A stretch of 64,000 nucleotides of DNA from Leptodontidium sp. MPI-SDFR-AT-0119 (lineage: Eukaryota > Ascomycota > Leotiomycetes > Helotiales > Leptodontidiaceae): positions 992,001 to 1,056,000 of the forward strand of contig JAHLEZ010000021.1 in NCBI GenBank assembly GCA_020726505.1. Reading direction: 5' to 3'. Each line of letters starts with the position of its first letter. Positions within the stretch are counted from its first letter, which is position 1. A program made the translations under genes and the position numbers. Positions 31,644 through 43,053 of the stretch are shown in pieces. Below the pieces are notes generated by a model. That model made no database searches, had not been told where the DNA came from, and saw only the letters and a program-made list of their open reading frames with translations.

Positions 31644-33002
31644 ATGCCTAGCAGCAGGACGAAGGAAGTAGAGGAACAGCGTCAGCAAATTCGGGGGTCT
31701 ATATCGCGCCCAGAACGTCCCACGATTATCATCCCAGAAACATGGGGAACAAACGCACAAGAGGGTGTTAGACCGAAACCATGGGACCTCGAAGTCATAC
31801 GAAATGAGCGAGTTGGCAGACGCAAAGTGCAATTTTCGGAGGCTAGCTACATCAGCTCCCGCCAGCATCGTCAGTCACTTGGTGCTCGAACAGATGGGGG
31901 TAGCGATATCAACGACGGCCCAGGTGCGAATCCATTTCTAGACCCAGAGGATAACATCGCGCCCGATGATCGTAGTGGTGTTGCTTCGAGCGAACCGGAG
32001 TTCTACAACAATTTCACAATCGTTACTCCTGGCGGCACTTTTGCGGTATCACGCTCACCACCGCCTGAAAGAAAGACACTGAAAGGAAGAAGACGGGAGA
32101 CAGCGCCCCGATACCAAGGGCCACATCCTTTCGTCCCAGGCAAAGCGAGACATAAACTTCCAGGAGAGGTAAATCGCAGGCATTACACCCAGTATATCTA
32201 CTCGAATTCTCACACGGATTACGCCATGACCCACCATTACCTCTGCGAGACCTCTGATCTTTTGAAGCCGGTATATTATTACCACGATGTTGGCGGATAC
32301 ACAAGACTGGATCCCAATCACAGTTTCACGCTGCATCATGGCAACCATTCGGATACCCCTATTATTGGGGCAATGTGGCATAGCAGTTCGGGTATGCATT
32401 TTGCCGTGGGCAACCCCTACATGAACCTTATGGACAAAGATAATGCAAATGTGACCTCGATTCAAAGGCAGCACTGTGATTACCTGAAGCCAATCTCATC
32501 TACTCCATCCAGATGGCACATGGACTTTACGTTTGGGGGTGGAGACGGAGAAGGACCCAAGAAGCACTATAGATGGCAAGTCGTGCACCTCGCTGAAGCC
32601 ATTCCTCATCTCCGCCATGGCAAACTTGAGCTTAGGGAGAGGATTGATAGTCTAGTTGATGAGAAAGGCAAAAAGAGAGAGAAAGGCAAATTGCTCGCAG
32701 CGTGCAGGAACGTTGACGATCTTTGCACAAACATCTGGGTAAGAGATCCTACAGAAGAATTGGGCAATGAACTGGCAAGCCTCAAATGGAAAACCTGGGT
32801 TCTCTTGACCTGGGGTGGCATGCGTGATAGGATGCAAGGTCCACATAACACTGGCAGTCCCCATCATAATGTTGGCTACACGAAGAGTACAAGAGTGGTG
32901 GAGCTTCCTGGAGGTAAATTCCCCATGGCGGTTGGATGGATGAGTCCTACTCCGAGAACCGAGGAGATTCGGGAGAGGAGGCTCAATCCGGAGGAGTATT
33001 AG
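31644..33002 (+). CDS. Conserved-looking fungal protein of unknown function
   Basis: A single-exon frame of 452 residues starting at ATG 31644. The first about 170 residues are charged and disordered. From about 175 the sequence looks folded and rich in aromatic residues and His: HYTQYIYSNSHTDYAMTHHYLCET, KPVYYYHDVGGYTRLDPNHS, GAMWHSSSGMHFAVGNP, SRWHMDFTF, KHYRWQV, LKWKTWVLLTWGG and GKFPMAVGWM near the end. The alternation of short beta-strand-like pieces could be a beta-barrel or tubby/LURP-like fold, but this is speculation. No signal peptide or membrane span is evident. Confidence 0.7.
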   Translation: MPSSRTKEVEEQRQQIRGSISRPERPTIIIPETWGTNAQEGVRPKPWDLEVIRNERVGRRKVQFSEASYISSRQHRQSLGARTDGGSDINDGPGANPFLDPEDNIAPDDRSGVASSEPEFYNNFTIVTPGGTFAVSRSPPPERKTLKGRRRETAPRYQGPHPFVPGKARHKLPGEVNRRHYTQYIYSNSHTDYAMTHHYLCETSDLLKPVYYYHDVGGYTRLDPNHSFTLHHGNHSDTPIIGAMWHSSSGMHFAVGNPYMNLMDKDNANVTSIQRQHCDYLKPISSTPSRWHMDFTFGGGDGEGPKKHYRWQVVHLAEAIPHLRHGKLELRERIDSLVDEKGKKREKGKLLAACRNVDDLCTNIWVRDPTEELGNELASLKWKTWVLLTWGGMRDRMQGPHNTGSPHHNVGYTKSTRVVELPGGKFPMAVGWMSPTPRTEEIRERRLNPEEY

Positions 33003-34709
33003 CCAAGTCCTGTGGTTTGAATAGTGCTTCAGTAGTCGCGGCATTGAATAGAAGTCTTCGTATTTCGTCAGTAGGCATTGAACAGAAGTCTTCGTGTTTT
33101 GTCAGTAGCCCAGTTGAAGTAGTCTTGTTCAGTTTATTGACATTTGTTGATACTGTATTATCATCGCGAATTAGAAAACACGTCCTAGGAAGGAACCTAA
33201 GTTATTTTTCGTCTCATTCTTGAGCCGTACGGATTGGAATCTGCAACCTGTCTCCCGGGTAAATATGTTCCCAAGCATGGCTCGTACATATCTCGTTTGT
33301 TTCTACCTAGGCTGTTTTTCGATGCGCATGTCGCCGTTAGACTCGATGTCTTCGGCTAGGTACGAGCGGAGGATTACTGATATGTAATTGGGAATCTTTC
33401 ACGCCGACATTCGGAGCGCGGAAGGTCCGTTCATTATCTCAATGATCAGATTGTCTTATGATCGTGACCATTACGCTTCAGCTGGGGGGCCTATCAAGTA
33501 GGAACAAATCAGGATCCCCTTGCAGCTACCAGTCGTGGTGTTACGAAAGTTCACTTCGCTCCACGTCCCCACAAACAATCCCCACAAACTGGAGCACATG
33601 CTGCCCCTCCCTGCCTACTTGACAGCCAACAATCTCCCTGCAAAATAAGCAGACGGGATGGCATCTCAGCTCGTGATGTGAACGCATCTGAACAGGACCT
33701 TATCCGAGTGAACGAACCCTCTTCCGATATGTTCAATAGTGCACGATCCGATATCTGCCAAGTCTTTGCGATGCCGAGACAGAGTCAACAGTAGTCTAGA
33801 GATCCCGAGATACTGGGACTGGGATTGGGATGGACCGGTAGTCATGCAACGAGACCAAATATCAACGCCCTCCAGCAACAACCATCAGCAAGTGCCTTCC
33901 TCAAGTCCCATCAAGGCTTCCAAGAAATCCCAAAGAGCCGTCTTGCGTTCCCGTACCCCATCCCCCGCATTCCCCCCAAGCCACGATGAGTGAGCGAGAC
34001 ACCTCCACCCGCAAAAACGAGCAAAACCCCAGACAAGGCGACGACGCCTCCGAACGTGGTCCAGGACTCGAGGCCTCTTGGCAAGATCATCGCCCAATGG
34101 TGGCTGTCACATTGTTCGGGCCACGACTTAAAGCGGGTGCTGCCAAGTCCTGTCCGTCGTTCGCTTCCACTTGGATGTTGCATTTGTATGTTTCTTATTG
34201 GATACGGGTGGGGGGGGCCAGATATCTGGAGTCCACATCATCCTTGTGTCACGGCGCGCTGACTTTTGTTTGCTCCCCGCCCCGCGAGGAAAAGACTCGG
34301 TCCCCGCGATTGAAAAGCTAAAAAAGTAGTTGGAGCCAATGTCGGTAGGGGATAGATATATAAAGGTGTGGTGGACCTGGACATATTTCTGCTCTCCGTG
34401 TTCTGGGAGAAAGTTGCTTTCGACAGATACCCGATAACTGATACCTGTTGTGTATACCCAGGTGCTTGTGTGTCTGGATTGATTCAGTGGTACAATACCA
34501 GCTTGTATCAACAACCTTATCTCGACTGCAAAGTCATCCCCAAGAAGAAGGTCGTCCGACTTTTGTCTTGGCTGCAGGTCGTTCTTTCCCACCACCAAAA
34601 AAAAAAACAAGAGCTAGCACATTGTCTTATTTATTTTCCTGGAACGTCACCAGCCTTGTTTGAACATCCATCGAATATCCTCAGTACTGGCTGAATAAAC
34701 ATCGATAAA
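33003..34709. other. 1.7 kb intergenic
   Basis: Many short overlapping frames between 33550 and 34700 but no domain. TACCTAGG-like words occur at 33303-33312 and 33355-33362. Upstream of the transporter are a GC-rich then an A-run-containing leader (A10 near 34597). Confidence 0.45.
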
Positions 34710-36365
34710 ATGGCGGTCGATCACGACTACGAGAAGGGCATCAATTCCTCTCCTATTCCGGACAGTCCGGCCGATGAGAAGTCTCGGAGCATTCACGATG
34801 AGAACCCACACACCGCTGCCGAGAGAGGTCATGTCGCTACTGACAGGTGAGCCCTCCCTCCAATTCAATTGAAGCGAACCATAGCTAATAGGATAAAGGC
34901 ATGGAGTTTCTTTGCTCACATTCGACCCTAAGGCAGAAGCCAGACTTCGCATGAAGATCGATTTGTACATCGTTCCCACTGTCGCTCTCTTATATCTCTT
35001 CTGCTTCATCGATCGAGCCAATATCGGTATGTCCCTCTTCCCACCCCGCCATAAACATCACTTACATTTCTAGGTAACGCGAGATTAGCCGGCTTCGAGA
35101 AAGACCTCCACTTGAAGAATTACGACTACAATGCCGTGCTTTCCGTCTTCTACATCTCATATATCATCTTTGAGATTCCGTCCAACATGGCCTGCAAGTG
35201 GATCGGTCCCGGATACTTCATCCCTATCATTTCGCTCTTGTTTGGTATCTGCTCTATATGTACAGCCTTCGTGCATAACTTCAGCCAAGTCTGTGCTGTT
35301 CGATTCTTGCTTGGAATCTTCGAAGCTGGCATGATGCCCGGAATTGCATATTATCTCTCCCGTTGGTACCGACGCAGCGAATTGGCTTTCAGATTGGCTT
35401 TGTACATCGTTATGGCACCTATTGCAGGCGCCTTCGGTGGTCTCCTTGCCTCTGGAATCCTCAAAATGGACAGCTTTGGGAGCTTGAAATCTTGGCGCAT
35501 GATTTTCGCCATCGAGGGCATCATCACCTGTGCCCTTGCACTGATCTCGTTCTTCACATTGACTGATCGCCCAGCCACGGCCCATTGGCTTACACAAGAA
35601 GAGAAGGATCTGGCGATTGCTCGTGTCAAGTCCGAGCGTGTTGGCACCACCGAAGTTCTCGACAAGATGGACAAGCCCAAGATACTCCGAGGAATCTTTT
35701 CGCCAGTTACGATCGCTACCTCATTCATCTTCCTCCTGGACAATATCACCGTCCAGGGTTTAGCTTTCTTTGCCCCTACGATCGTCAAGACAATTTACCC
35801 AGGCCACACCCTCGTCTCACTCCAACTCCACACAGTGCCTCCGTATATCGTCGGTGCATTCTTCACTGTTCTGTTCCCATTCTTGTCTTGGAAATTTGAC
35901 AAGCGAAATGTCTTCTTCATTTTCTCAGCACCCTTGATGATGGTCGGCTATATCATGTTCCTTGCCTCCAAGGACGGACAAACTCGCTACGGAGCAACTT
36001 TTATCATTGCATCAGGGGCTTACTCCTTCGGCGCTCTCTGCAACGCGCAAGTAGCTGCAAACGTTGTGTCCGACACAGCCCGCTCCTCGGCCATTGCAAC
36101 GAACGTCATGTTTGGCAATATTGGCGGTCTGATCTCCACCTGGAGTTTCCTCCCCTTTGACGGACCAAATTATCACATTGGCAACGGTCTGAACTTGGCT
36201 ACATCCAGCACGATCTTTCTTTGCTCGATCGGCTTGCTATTCTGGATGTGGGGCGATAACAAGAAGAGGGCGAAGTTGGACACAGATACCGCTCTGGATG
36301 GTTTGACCCAGAAGCAAATCCAAGATTTGGACTGGAGACATCCCGGTTTCAGGTGGAAGCCTTGA
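34710..36365 (+). CDS. MFS transporter, anion:cation symporter family (Dal5/Tna1-like)
   Basis: Exons 34710-34846, 34899-35026 and 35074-36365 (introns GTGAGC...ATAAAG, 52 b, and GTATGT...TTCTAG, 47 b) give 518 residues. Markers of the family are KIDLYIVPTVALLYLFCFIDRANIGNAR in helix 1, FEIPSNMACKWIGP, VRFLLGIFEAGMMPGIAYYLSRWY, SWRMIFAIEGIIT and SDTARSSAIATNVMFGNIGG in the C-terminal half. Characterised relatives carry allantoate/ureidosuccinate, nicotinate, pantothenate or biotin precursors across the plasma membrane by proton symport. The substrate cannot be told from sequence alone; nicotinate- or vitamin-type is plausible. About twelve spans and a long cytosolic loop after helix 6. Confidence 0.9.
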
Positions 36366-37880
36366 ATGGCTCATCTGGGTATGCTGTGGTATCGGCAGAT
36401 TGTAGGCACAATAGGTTGGAGTTCATGAGGTGCAAGGGAAGGGGGTAGCGTTGATAATAATATATCGCGGGCGTTCAAATTACCCTGGTTACGAATAGCT
36501 GAGCTTCATTATCATCAAACTTCACTTTCTATGCTCATTTTGTATCTTTGTTATTTTGTGCAAGTGAATTGTCATAAGGCTGAGTCAGGCACCCTCCTTA
36601 GGTGAAGCTTTTTCGTGATCACGTTCGTGGAAAAGGGGTAGTTGTTTGCGTAGTTGAATCCTAAGAAAACATTTCACATAAGTACAGTGAAAACTTCCCT
36701 TACATACAATAATCTACCCAACACCACATCAAGCAGGGTGGGAGAGAACAATAGTGACTTTGCATGCTGAGACAACAAGGAATCTGTGGATAGAAAAAGA
36801 AATATAAATAAACTTGGAGCCAGTGATTTAAACACGCTTATGAAGAATTATTAATTATTAGTTGAAGTGGTCCCTTCTTGCTAATGCATTTCCTGGTCGT
36901 TAAGTCACTTGGGGGTTGTTTTGTTTTGAACTTCTCGCTTGACTTGTACTAACAAAGTACGAGAACGACAACAATTACCAACAGTGTTTGTTTGGGATCT
37001 ATTCACTATGTAAACATAGATAAACCTATTCAGACGTAGCTTTTAACTATCATATTATGTATTAATCCATCACTCCCTTGCGTGTCTTTCATTCCTTCTT
37101 TCGAAGTGTTGTCGTTCACCTGCCACCACGCTACCGCAGTAATGAATTCATCTTCTGAACTCACGCAGTCTCTCTCAAACAACTCCCCAACTAGAAATTA
37201 CTGCCTGGCTTGTCCGGCGATGGTCCAGTAACAGGTCGCAAGTAGTCCTAGCGTGCTGGAGGAGGAGCCCCAGAGGCAGTCTTGGAGGCTGCGCGCGCTA
37301 GTGAAAGGAACGCATTGCAATCATCACCACTTCAACGAATCCACTTGTTTAATTCCAACGACAAGGCTTTGTGCGTGAAGATACGTCAACGACCACTTTG
37401 ATGTTTTGCGAAGCTTGCTCAACACTGTGCACTGGTATTGAGCTTCCGTTATTTAGACAGCTGTCCTTCTCGACCACTCCTTTGTCAGGGTTTACAGCAG
37501 GTGCTATATCCTTCTTTGACCATTCGCTTTTGCACCTCCAAATAAATCAATAGCAGTTGTTGCAAAAACCTTCGAAAGACGAGAATCAGCTGCCTCCACT
37601 ATTATCTTTACCCATCTTTCTTCAGCTATCGGCCAGGTCCCAACAGCCTCTCCTTTCCACAACCTCCATCACGCAAAGACATCTGCATCTAGGCAAGATT
37701 TCTGACCTCACAACCTCCTCTGGCTGCGAATACACCAGCGCATCTTCTCTTGCGGCCTCTCCATCTTCAACATCGCTGTCTAGTGTCTCAGCTCCACCAT
37801 CAAGTCCAGATACAGAAGATACCGAAATCGGACAAGAGATCACCAGCCCAATAGCAAGTGGTATCTTAGACAACACCTAA
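36366..37880. other. 1.5 kb AT-rich intergenic tract
   Basis: 36440-37080 is AT-rich and gene-free. 37557-37880 is open in the same frame as 2EXR copy 2 but has no ATG and ends at a TAA; see that entry. Confidence 0.45.
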
Positions 37881-38468
37881 CCCTCCCACCAAGTCACAAT
37901 CACCTCCGAAGCCACCCAAACTTACGACACATTTACGGTATTCCCAAAGCTTCCGCTGAAACTGCGCCGGATGATCTGGGACGTCGCTCTCTCCAAGCCT
38001 GCTGTCGTGGCCATTTCTTGTGCATGGAACCCCAACCAACTGTCCATGAGCGGCTGGAAATACAGTCTAATCACCAGTCGCCGCTCCACAATTCGAATGG
38101 TTAATCAAGAGGCACAGGGAGAGGCAAAAGTCCTTGAGCTATTGCTCATCACCTACCCCGCTGGAGTTCATCAACCAAAGATCTTCACGAATCTTTCTGC
38201 CGACACCGTCCTCTTCCTTGATCAGAATTTCGACGGAGAAATGAGTTTGAATCAGATGCTTTCAGACTTGGTTGATGATTCTGTCCCGCCACCAAAGATG
38301 CCTACTGTTGCGCTGCATCATGAGTGGCGTGCTTTTATCATGCTAGATCTGGAGACGCATGACCTGCTCCGGATTGAGGAGGCTAAGGAGATCTCGGATG
38401 ATGCGAGGGGATGGACGGAGACTAAGATTACCTATCAGGAAGTTCATGTGACGGAAGGGGCTATCTGA
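37881..38468 (+). pseudogene. 2EXR-domain protein (copy 2), 5' end broken or mis-read
   Basis: The frame contains YDTFTVFPKLPLKLRRMIW, a good 2EXR start, followed by SLITSRRSTIRMVNQEAQGEAKVLEL and a tail with WTETKITYQEV resembling the end of copies 1 and 3. The first ATG in this frame (37971) lies inside the 2EXR motif, so translation from it would lose the beta-strand repeat. Immediately upstream, a TAA (37878-37880) closes a 108-codon open stretch in the same frame that itself has no ATG. A 36-base GT...AG segment across the stop would be too short for a normal intron. Either a first exon with a start was missed, or the gene has lost its beginning. Length from the motif is about 180 residues, shorter than the other two copies. 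Confidence 0.6.
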
Positions 38469-39353
38469 ACTGTTAGCATGAATGAATCAGAAAAGAACCG
38501 CCAGAGATAATGGGCATATCATACACAGTTTGGATGTTAGAGTAGAAGCGGATCGAGTGCAGTTATTACATGACAAGGGGGGATTACTATGGGTTCAGGG
38601 TCTCAAGTTACAGTTGAGATTCGGGCAATTTTTGGCGACTCAATAACGAATGAATACCTTCACAACAAGACGCATCTGCGTTTCTTTCCACCTGGTTCAA
38701 TCTAGTACTTTTCTCTCAATGGATTCCATCCCTTGCTTCTGGGTCTGTTTGACGCTGACACTGGTATTATGAACTCTCGCTTATGAGCGAAGTGAATAAT
38801 TTGCTTACCCGCCTTCACGTCGCGACCATGAGACTTGTTTGGCCTTTTCCTTTTGGCAAGAAAGGGCCATAAAGCACAGTACTAGTATTTTACAGCGAGG
38901 GTTTTCCCAGATTTGAATGTCGCTTTCACCCAGGTGGATTGTGACTTTGTGAAATTCACCCACCTCTTTGTGATCAGAGTCTTCTTTATTTAAGAACAAG
39001 ATTAACAATGTGTCTTTATATGGTAAATAAATTTTGGCGCTTTGTTTTTGTTCTGTGCGCTAGCTCCTTGCCAGGTCTATAAGATCTCCACGCCTGCACG
39101 CTTTTTTCATAAACAAAACAAGAAGGGTACCGAGATCAAGTTCCACCGAATTTGATAATTTCATTCTACGCTTCATCTTCATCGTCATTCAGCGCCACCT
39201 ACTCCTTGTAGGAACTTGGATATCGGGTGATTTCATGAAATACTGCTAGGAAAGATCAATACCGACGTGAACTTACAAGTTGCCGGACTAATTCCAAAGA
39301 GAATCCGGTAAAGAATATCTTGAGAACTGCAGTCGCAGCCTAAAGTATCAGCC
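38469..39353. other. Intergenic, no gene seen
   Basis: Between two co-directional 2EXR genes. Short frames only. Confidence 0.5.
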
Positions 39354-40262
39354 ATGGACGAGTTCGAACTCTTCCCAATGCTTCCCAAGGAACTGAGACT
39401 CATGATTTGGAAAACTGCCTTGTTTACACCTCGGGTACTTGGGCTTTCGTTCGGACCTGCCGACGAAGCGCTCACCGACCACGGCTGTCCAAGTTGGAAC
39501 ATGACCCGAACAACGTCTCTATCTCTCATTCGCCAAGTTTGTCACGAATCTCGGGTGGAGAGTCTTAATGCAGAAACCCTCGAGCTCATGCCTTCATGCA
39601 AAGGATTCCACAAGAGTTTCCGAAACCAGGCCGTTGATATCGTCTTCTTCCTGGGAGGGGTTCAAGCCACGCCAAACCCTCGAAATGTTCTTCTAAGTGG
39701 TCTTTCACGCGGTTTGGCTTGCAAGACATCGCCGATACCTAGACTAGCTTTACAGGCGGATTTGATGGGGCAATTCTTCTGGGGCGACACCATGCCCTTA
39801 CAATCGATCTTCAGACATCTGAACAACTGCGGGATCGAGGAGCTCATCTTCGTGCTTGGAGAGGACAGTATGTGTAGAGCTCCTGATGTGGTACTTGTCA
39901 AGCCAATGAATTTCGCTGCGGATACAATGCCACAGTTAGTAGTTTCTCAGGTGATGGCCGAGTTCAATATCACGACCCCTCTGGAATTAACGTGGGAGCA
40001 TATGGAGCAATCGTATTTGGCATGCCATCGGGGGGTTCATAGGCAATACATCAAAGCCAGGCAGGAGCTGAGAGATTGTGAGTAAGCCCATTAAATATTG
40101 CAAGTATATATACTGATAGATTTTCTTGAAATAGGTGGTATTGATCCTGACTGTGTCGCTTGGGATGCTTGGTATGAGGATCCTGCGAAATGGAAGTTCA
40201 AGAGAATCACCTTCATGGAAGCCACCACGCCGGCTGAGCTGCAGAAGCGAAAGCGCTCTTGA
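39354..40262 (+). CDS. 2EXR-domain protein (copy 3)
   Basis: Exon 39354-40077, a 57-base intron (GTGAGT...AAATAG) and a terminal exon 40135-40262 of 128 bases encode 283 residues. 2EXR begins almost at the N-terminus (FELFPMLPKELRLMIWKTAL, residues 4-23), followed by SLIRQVCHESRVESL, a basic/hydrophobic middle and GIEELIFVLGEDSMCRAPDVVLV. The tail after the intron (WDAWYEDPAKWKFKRITFMEA) matches copy 1 without gaps over 42 residues. Intron phase (1) and last-exon length are identical to copy 1, so both descend from one gene. It lacks the about 150-residue N-terminal extension of copy 1. Function unknown. Confidence 0.87.
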
Positions 40263-41034
40263 GAGCAAATACTGTTCAATAGTAGAGCAGTTTTTGCATT
40301 GTTGCCTGAATTTCTCCGTCGACAGCTCAATAACGAGAATTCGCAGTATTAAAAGAACCCCCAGCCACAGAGGTCCAAAAGTAGCTTTGTACCTAAAGTT
40401 CACTAATTTCACAAGTTATAATTTCCCAAAGAAAAATTAAGATGTATCATGATGTCCTGTGAAAAAGCATCAACTGTCTGAGTTTGTTTACTTATAGCCT
40501 CGCTTGGCCTGGAACAAAAGGATGGGTAGTATGTGACATCTTTGCCTTGCAAGTGTACAAAAATCGTGGATATTAAATCAGAAATTATTAGCTATACCAC
40601 TGTTTTATCTGTCCTTGAGGTACACTTGACAGCATGCGTTTATTGATCTGCTCTCAATGAAAGTGTGTGAAAATTCCTGAGCGCCACTGTCGATGCTTGG
40701 CAAAAAATGATAATTGGCCATGATAACGCTTGCCAGTGGTAGAAAGAAAAAAACCTCCATAGAGAAATTGCCAGCCTCCTCGGCACTTATGTATATGATC
40801 TATGGTTCAGAACCTTAGATCTCACCATCGAAATATGATCGCCACCATAAATTCCTCACCACCCAGATACCCATTCATCGTGAAATTGTGCGAGCCGCAG
40901 GCATAAACATGAGTTACCCTGAGAAGTAAAGCTTTTTAGAAATCAGAAGAGAAAACGAGAGAGGCTGGAGACCCGTGGTAACAAACACTATCCGTCTAAT
41001 TCCAGCACCAGCCCATGGATATTCATGCGCCATG
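40263..41034. other. Intergenic, no gene seen
   Basis: AT-rich flank between convergent genes, no coding signal beyond chance frames. Confidence 0.5.
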
Positions 41035-41422
41035 TTATTCGACAAACCGAGAGGCCAGGGAGACAATTTGTTTCTGACAGCTGTCGAGCTCTTCAATATG
41101 ACTCTCCTGGCGACCGTTTTGGAGATCTTGTTTTACGAGTCTTGAAGTAAGAGTAGCAGCCTGGCTTTTCAGCCCCGCGATTTCTTCCTGACGCGAAGCC
41201 GTTGCCTCATTCAGAGATTTCAGCACAGAAGCCATTAGATTTTCCTGGTCTTCAACAACCATAACCTTGATTTCTTGGCCCAACTAGCAGTTGATCCTTC
41301 AGCTGAGATGTGATGGGACTGGCGGCGTCGATTTGTCGCTGGACTTCCACACAGAGCGAGACCAAGCTATTAGTGTCGTCCAGATGTACCCGTGCTCGAG
41401 ATAACGCAGAAGTAATTTTCAT
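41035..41422 (-). pseudogene. Apparent detached C-terminal part of the coiled-coil gene
   Basis: Directly after the TAA that ends the upstream gene, the same frame continues (MKITSALSRARVHLDDTNSL, then VEVQRQIDAASPITSQLKDQ) and then shifts by one base at a GGG (about 41284-41286) into MASVLKSLNEATASRQEEIAGL and a heptad-like stretch up to 41035. The composition is helical and fits a coiled-coil tail of the upstream protein. I found no intron that removes both the TAA and the shift. It may be a decayed 3' end, an undetected exon arrangement or an assembly error. Confidence 0.45.
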
Positions 41423-42317
41423 TTAGAGATCCTCTGAGAGTATTTGCACCGGAGTTCTTGTTTTTGAAGCTGCAGGGGTGGTGCTTTGTAGGCGAGAGAA
41501 AGTAAGACTATCTGCCTGCTGTGAGACTTGAGCACCCTCGTTATTGCTGCTGCTGCTGCTTACCATCTTCCTCGAGATTTTTGTTGGCCATTTCCAAGGC
41601 TCCTGGGACTGGAGAAATCTTTTCAAATGACTCGACACTCCTCGATTGACTTTCCTCCTGCATTGCCTGCTTGACCTTGATAGTCGACTTTTCAGAAGAA
41701 GTTTGGTTCACGGGTCTGGGAATAATGGGGCCTGGTTCTTTTCGACCAGCTGTGAAGCTTGTGGTACCAGGAAGGTTTCCTGAAGCTAAATCAGATGGCG
41801 CATTTGGCGAATCTTGTTTTCCTTGAGCGGATCGATCAGCTGCATCCGATTGAGCAGTTTGAGTCTTCTTATCAAGCTTGTTCGATAAGTGTTCCAGAGC
41901 AACAATCAGGTCGCTTCGTCTTAATTTGCATAATCGCACAAATATACCATGCCGCTCCAGGAAGGAATAGATATCTTCGACTCTCCAACTGCTACGCTTT
42001 TGGCCACACAGCATGTAGCTGTTTTCCTTGCTGGCAGTGCGTTTTCGCTTAAGCAGATTGGAGTGATCGGGAGTGGGGGTAGGGGTAGACATTTTCGCAG
42101 GGCCCCTCTCCAATTTATTCTCAATCGTTTTGAGGTCAATCTCTTTTCTGATTTGCTGGACGCCTTTCTCACCATCGCCAGGTCTGAGCTGCTCAGCCGC
42201 AGCTTTGAAGTTATTTTCCCTCCTTGAAGTAGCTAAAGCCCTGGCGATCTTGAGGATTTCCTCGATTTCGTGTGGTGTGAGTGCCGTGGCAGCACGTTTA
42301 GATTCAGTACCAGCCAT
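41423..42317 (-). CDS. Charged protein of unknown family, possibly truncated
   Basis: Exon 42317-41564, a 52-base intron (GTAAGC...AGGCAG) and exon 41511-41423 give 280 residues. The N-terminus (LTPHEIEEILKIARALATSRRENNFKAAAEQL) is helical, and a compact block near 112-146 (RVEDIYSFLERHGIFVRLCKLRRSDLIVAL) looks folded. The rest is polar. Two other acceptors close by would put a stop in frame, which is why the third AG was chosen. Unspliced, the intron encodes a CAG/Gln run of five codons. Not matched to any family. The stop at 41423-41425 may be premature (see the following entry). Confidence 0.55.
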
Positions 42318-43053
42318 GTTGTCGTTCTTATGCCAATTCTGAGAGCTAGTTCGAAGTCAGCAAAAGTGAGTTCGAGGTTGAAGGCTAGAGCTTGGAGCTC
42401 ACCCTCGCGCGGTCTTGCGAAATAGGGAGTGAGATCAAGTTCTGATTTTTCTTCAGGGTGAAGCTGGTGAAACAGGTAGAGATGATGACCCTGAGCGCTG
42501 CGAAAAGATTTATGGTTGTATGGATCGACTGTTAGAATCGAGGATATATGTACCGAAGATGAGCTTTGGAGAAGATGAGCTTTCTCCTAATCGCAGTGAC
42601 CTTGAGAGGAGAAATTCGTTGAGGAGCTAAGACTCAAATGAAGTCGAAGAAGAAACCAAACAAGGGAATGGCGCTATGAGCCAAGCTACAAGATGGTTGG
42701 GGAGCACACCTGCTTCATTCGGCAAAAGGTTTTGGGGCAAATATCTCATAGAGTGATTCACTTTCGTAAGTATGCCTTGGATCTTGGTTTCTCTGAATGC
42801 ACAAGCAGCTAACATGCTGCAAGTCACTATAATTTGAGAAATGAACGTCTTTACTCCAGCGATTGTGTCAGTGAGATAAATCAGGAGAAAATAAGTGATT
42901 GGGTTGGGAAATATTTTGAACATTTTGCTGACTTGTCCTTCACGTAGTGAATTTTCCCTAATGCCAATAGTCTGAAATGTGTAGTAGGGAAGAAGTGCTC
43001 GTATTCATACTTTATTCGCGTACCATCTATTGATCCGATCGGTCCCAGAACAC
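42318..43053. other. Intergenic, no gene seen
   Basis: Short frames only, including a 98-codon minus-strand frame at 42627-42923 with no motif. Confidence 0.5.

Noticed and set aside
34600..34700. Possible terminal repeat or transposon end around the A run
   Set aside because: Only a homopolymer; no inverted repeat or target duplication could be found.
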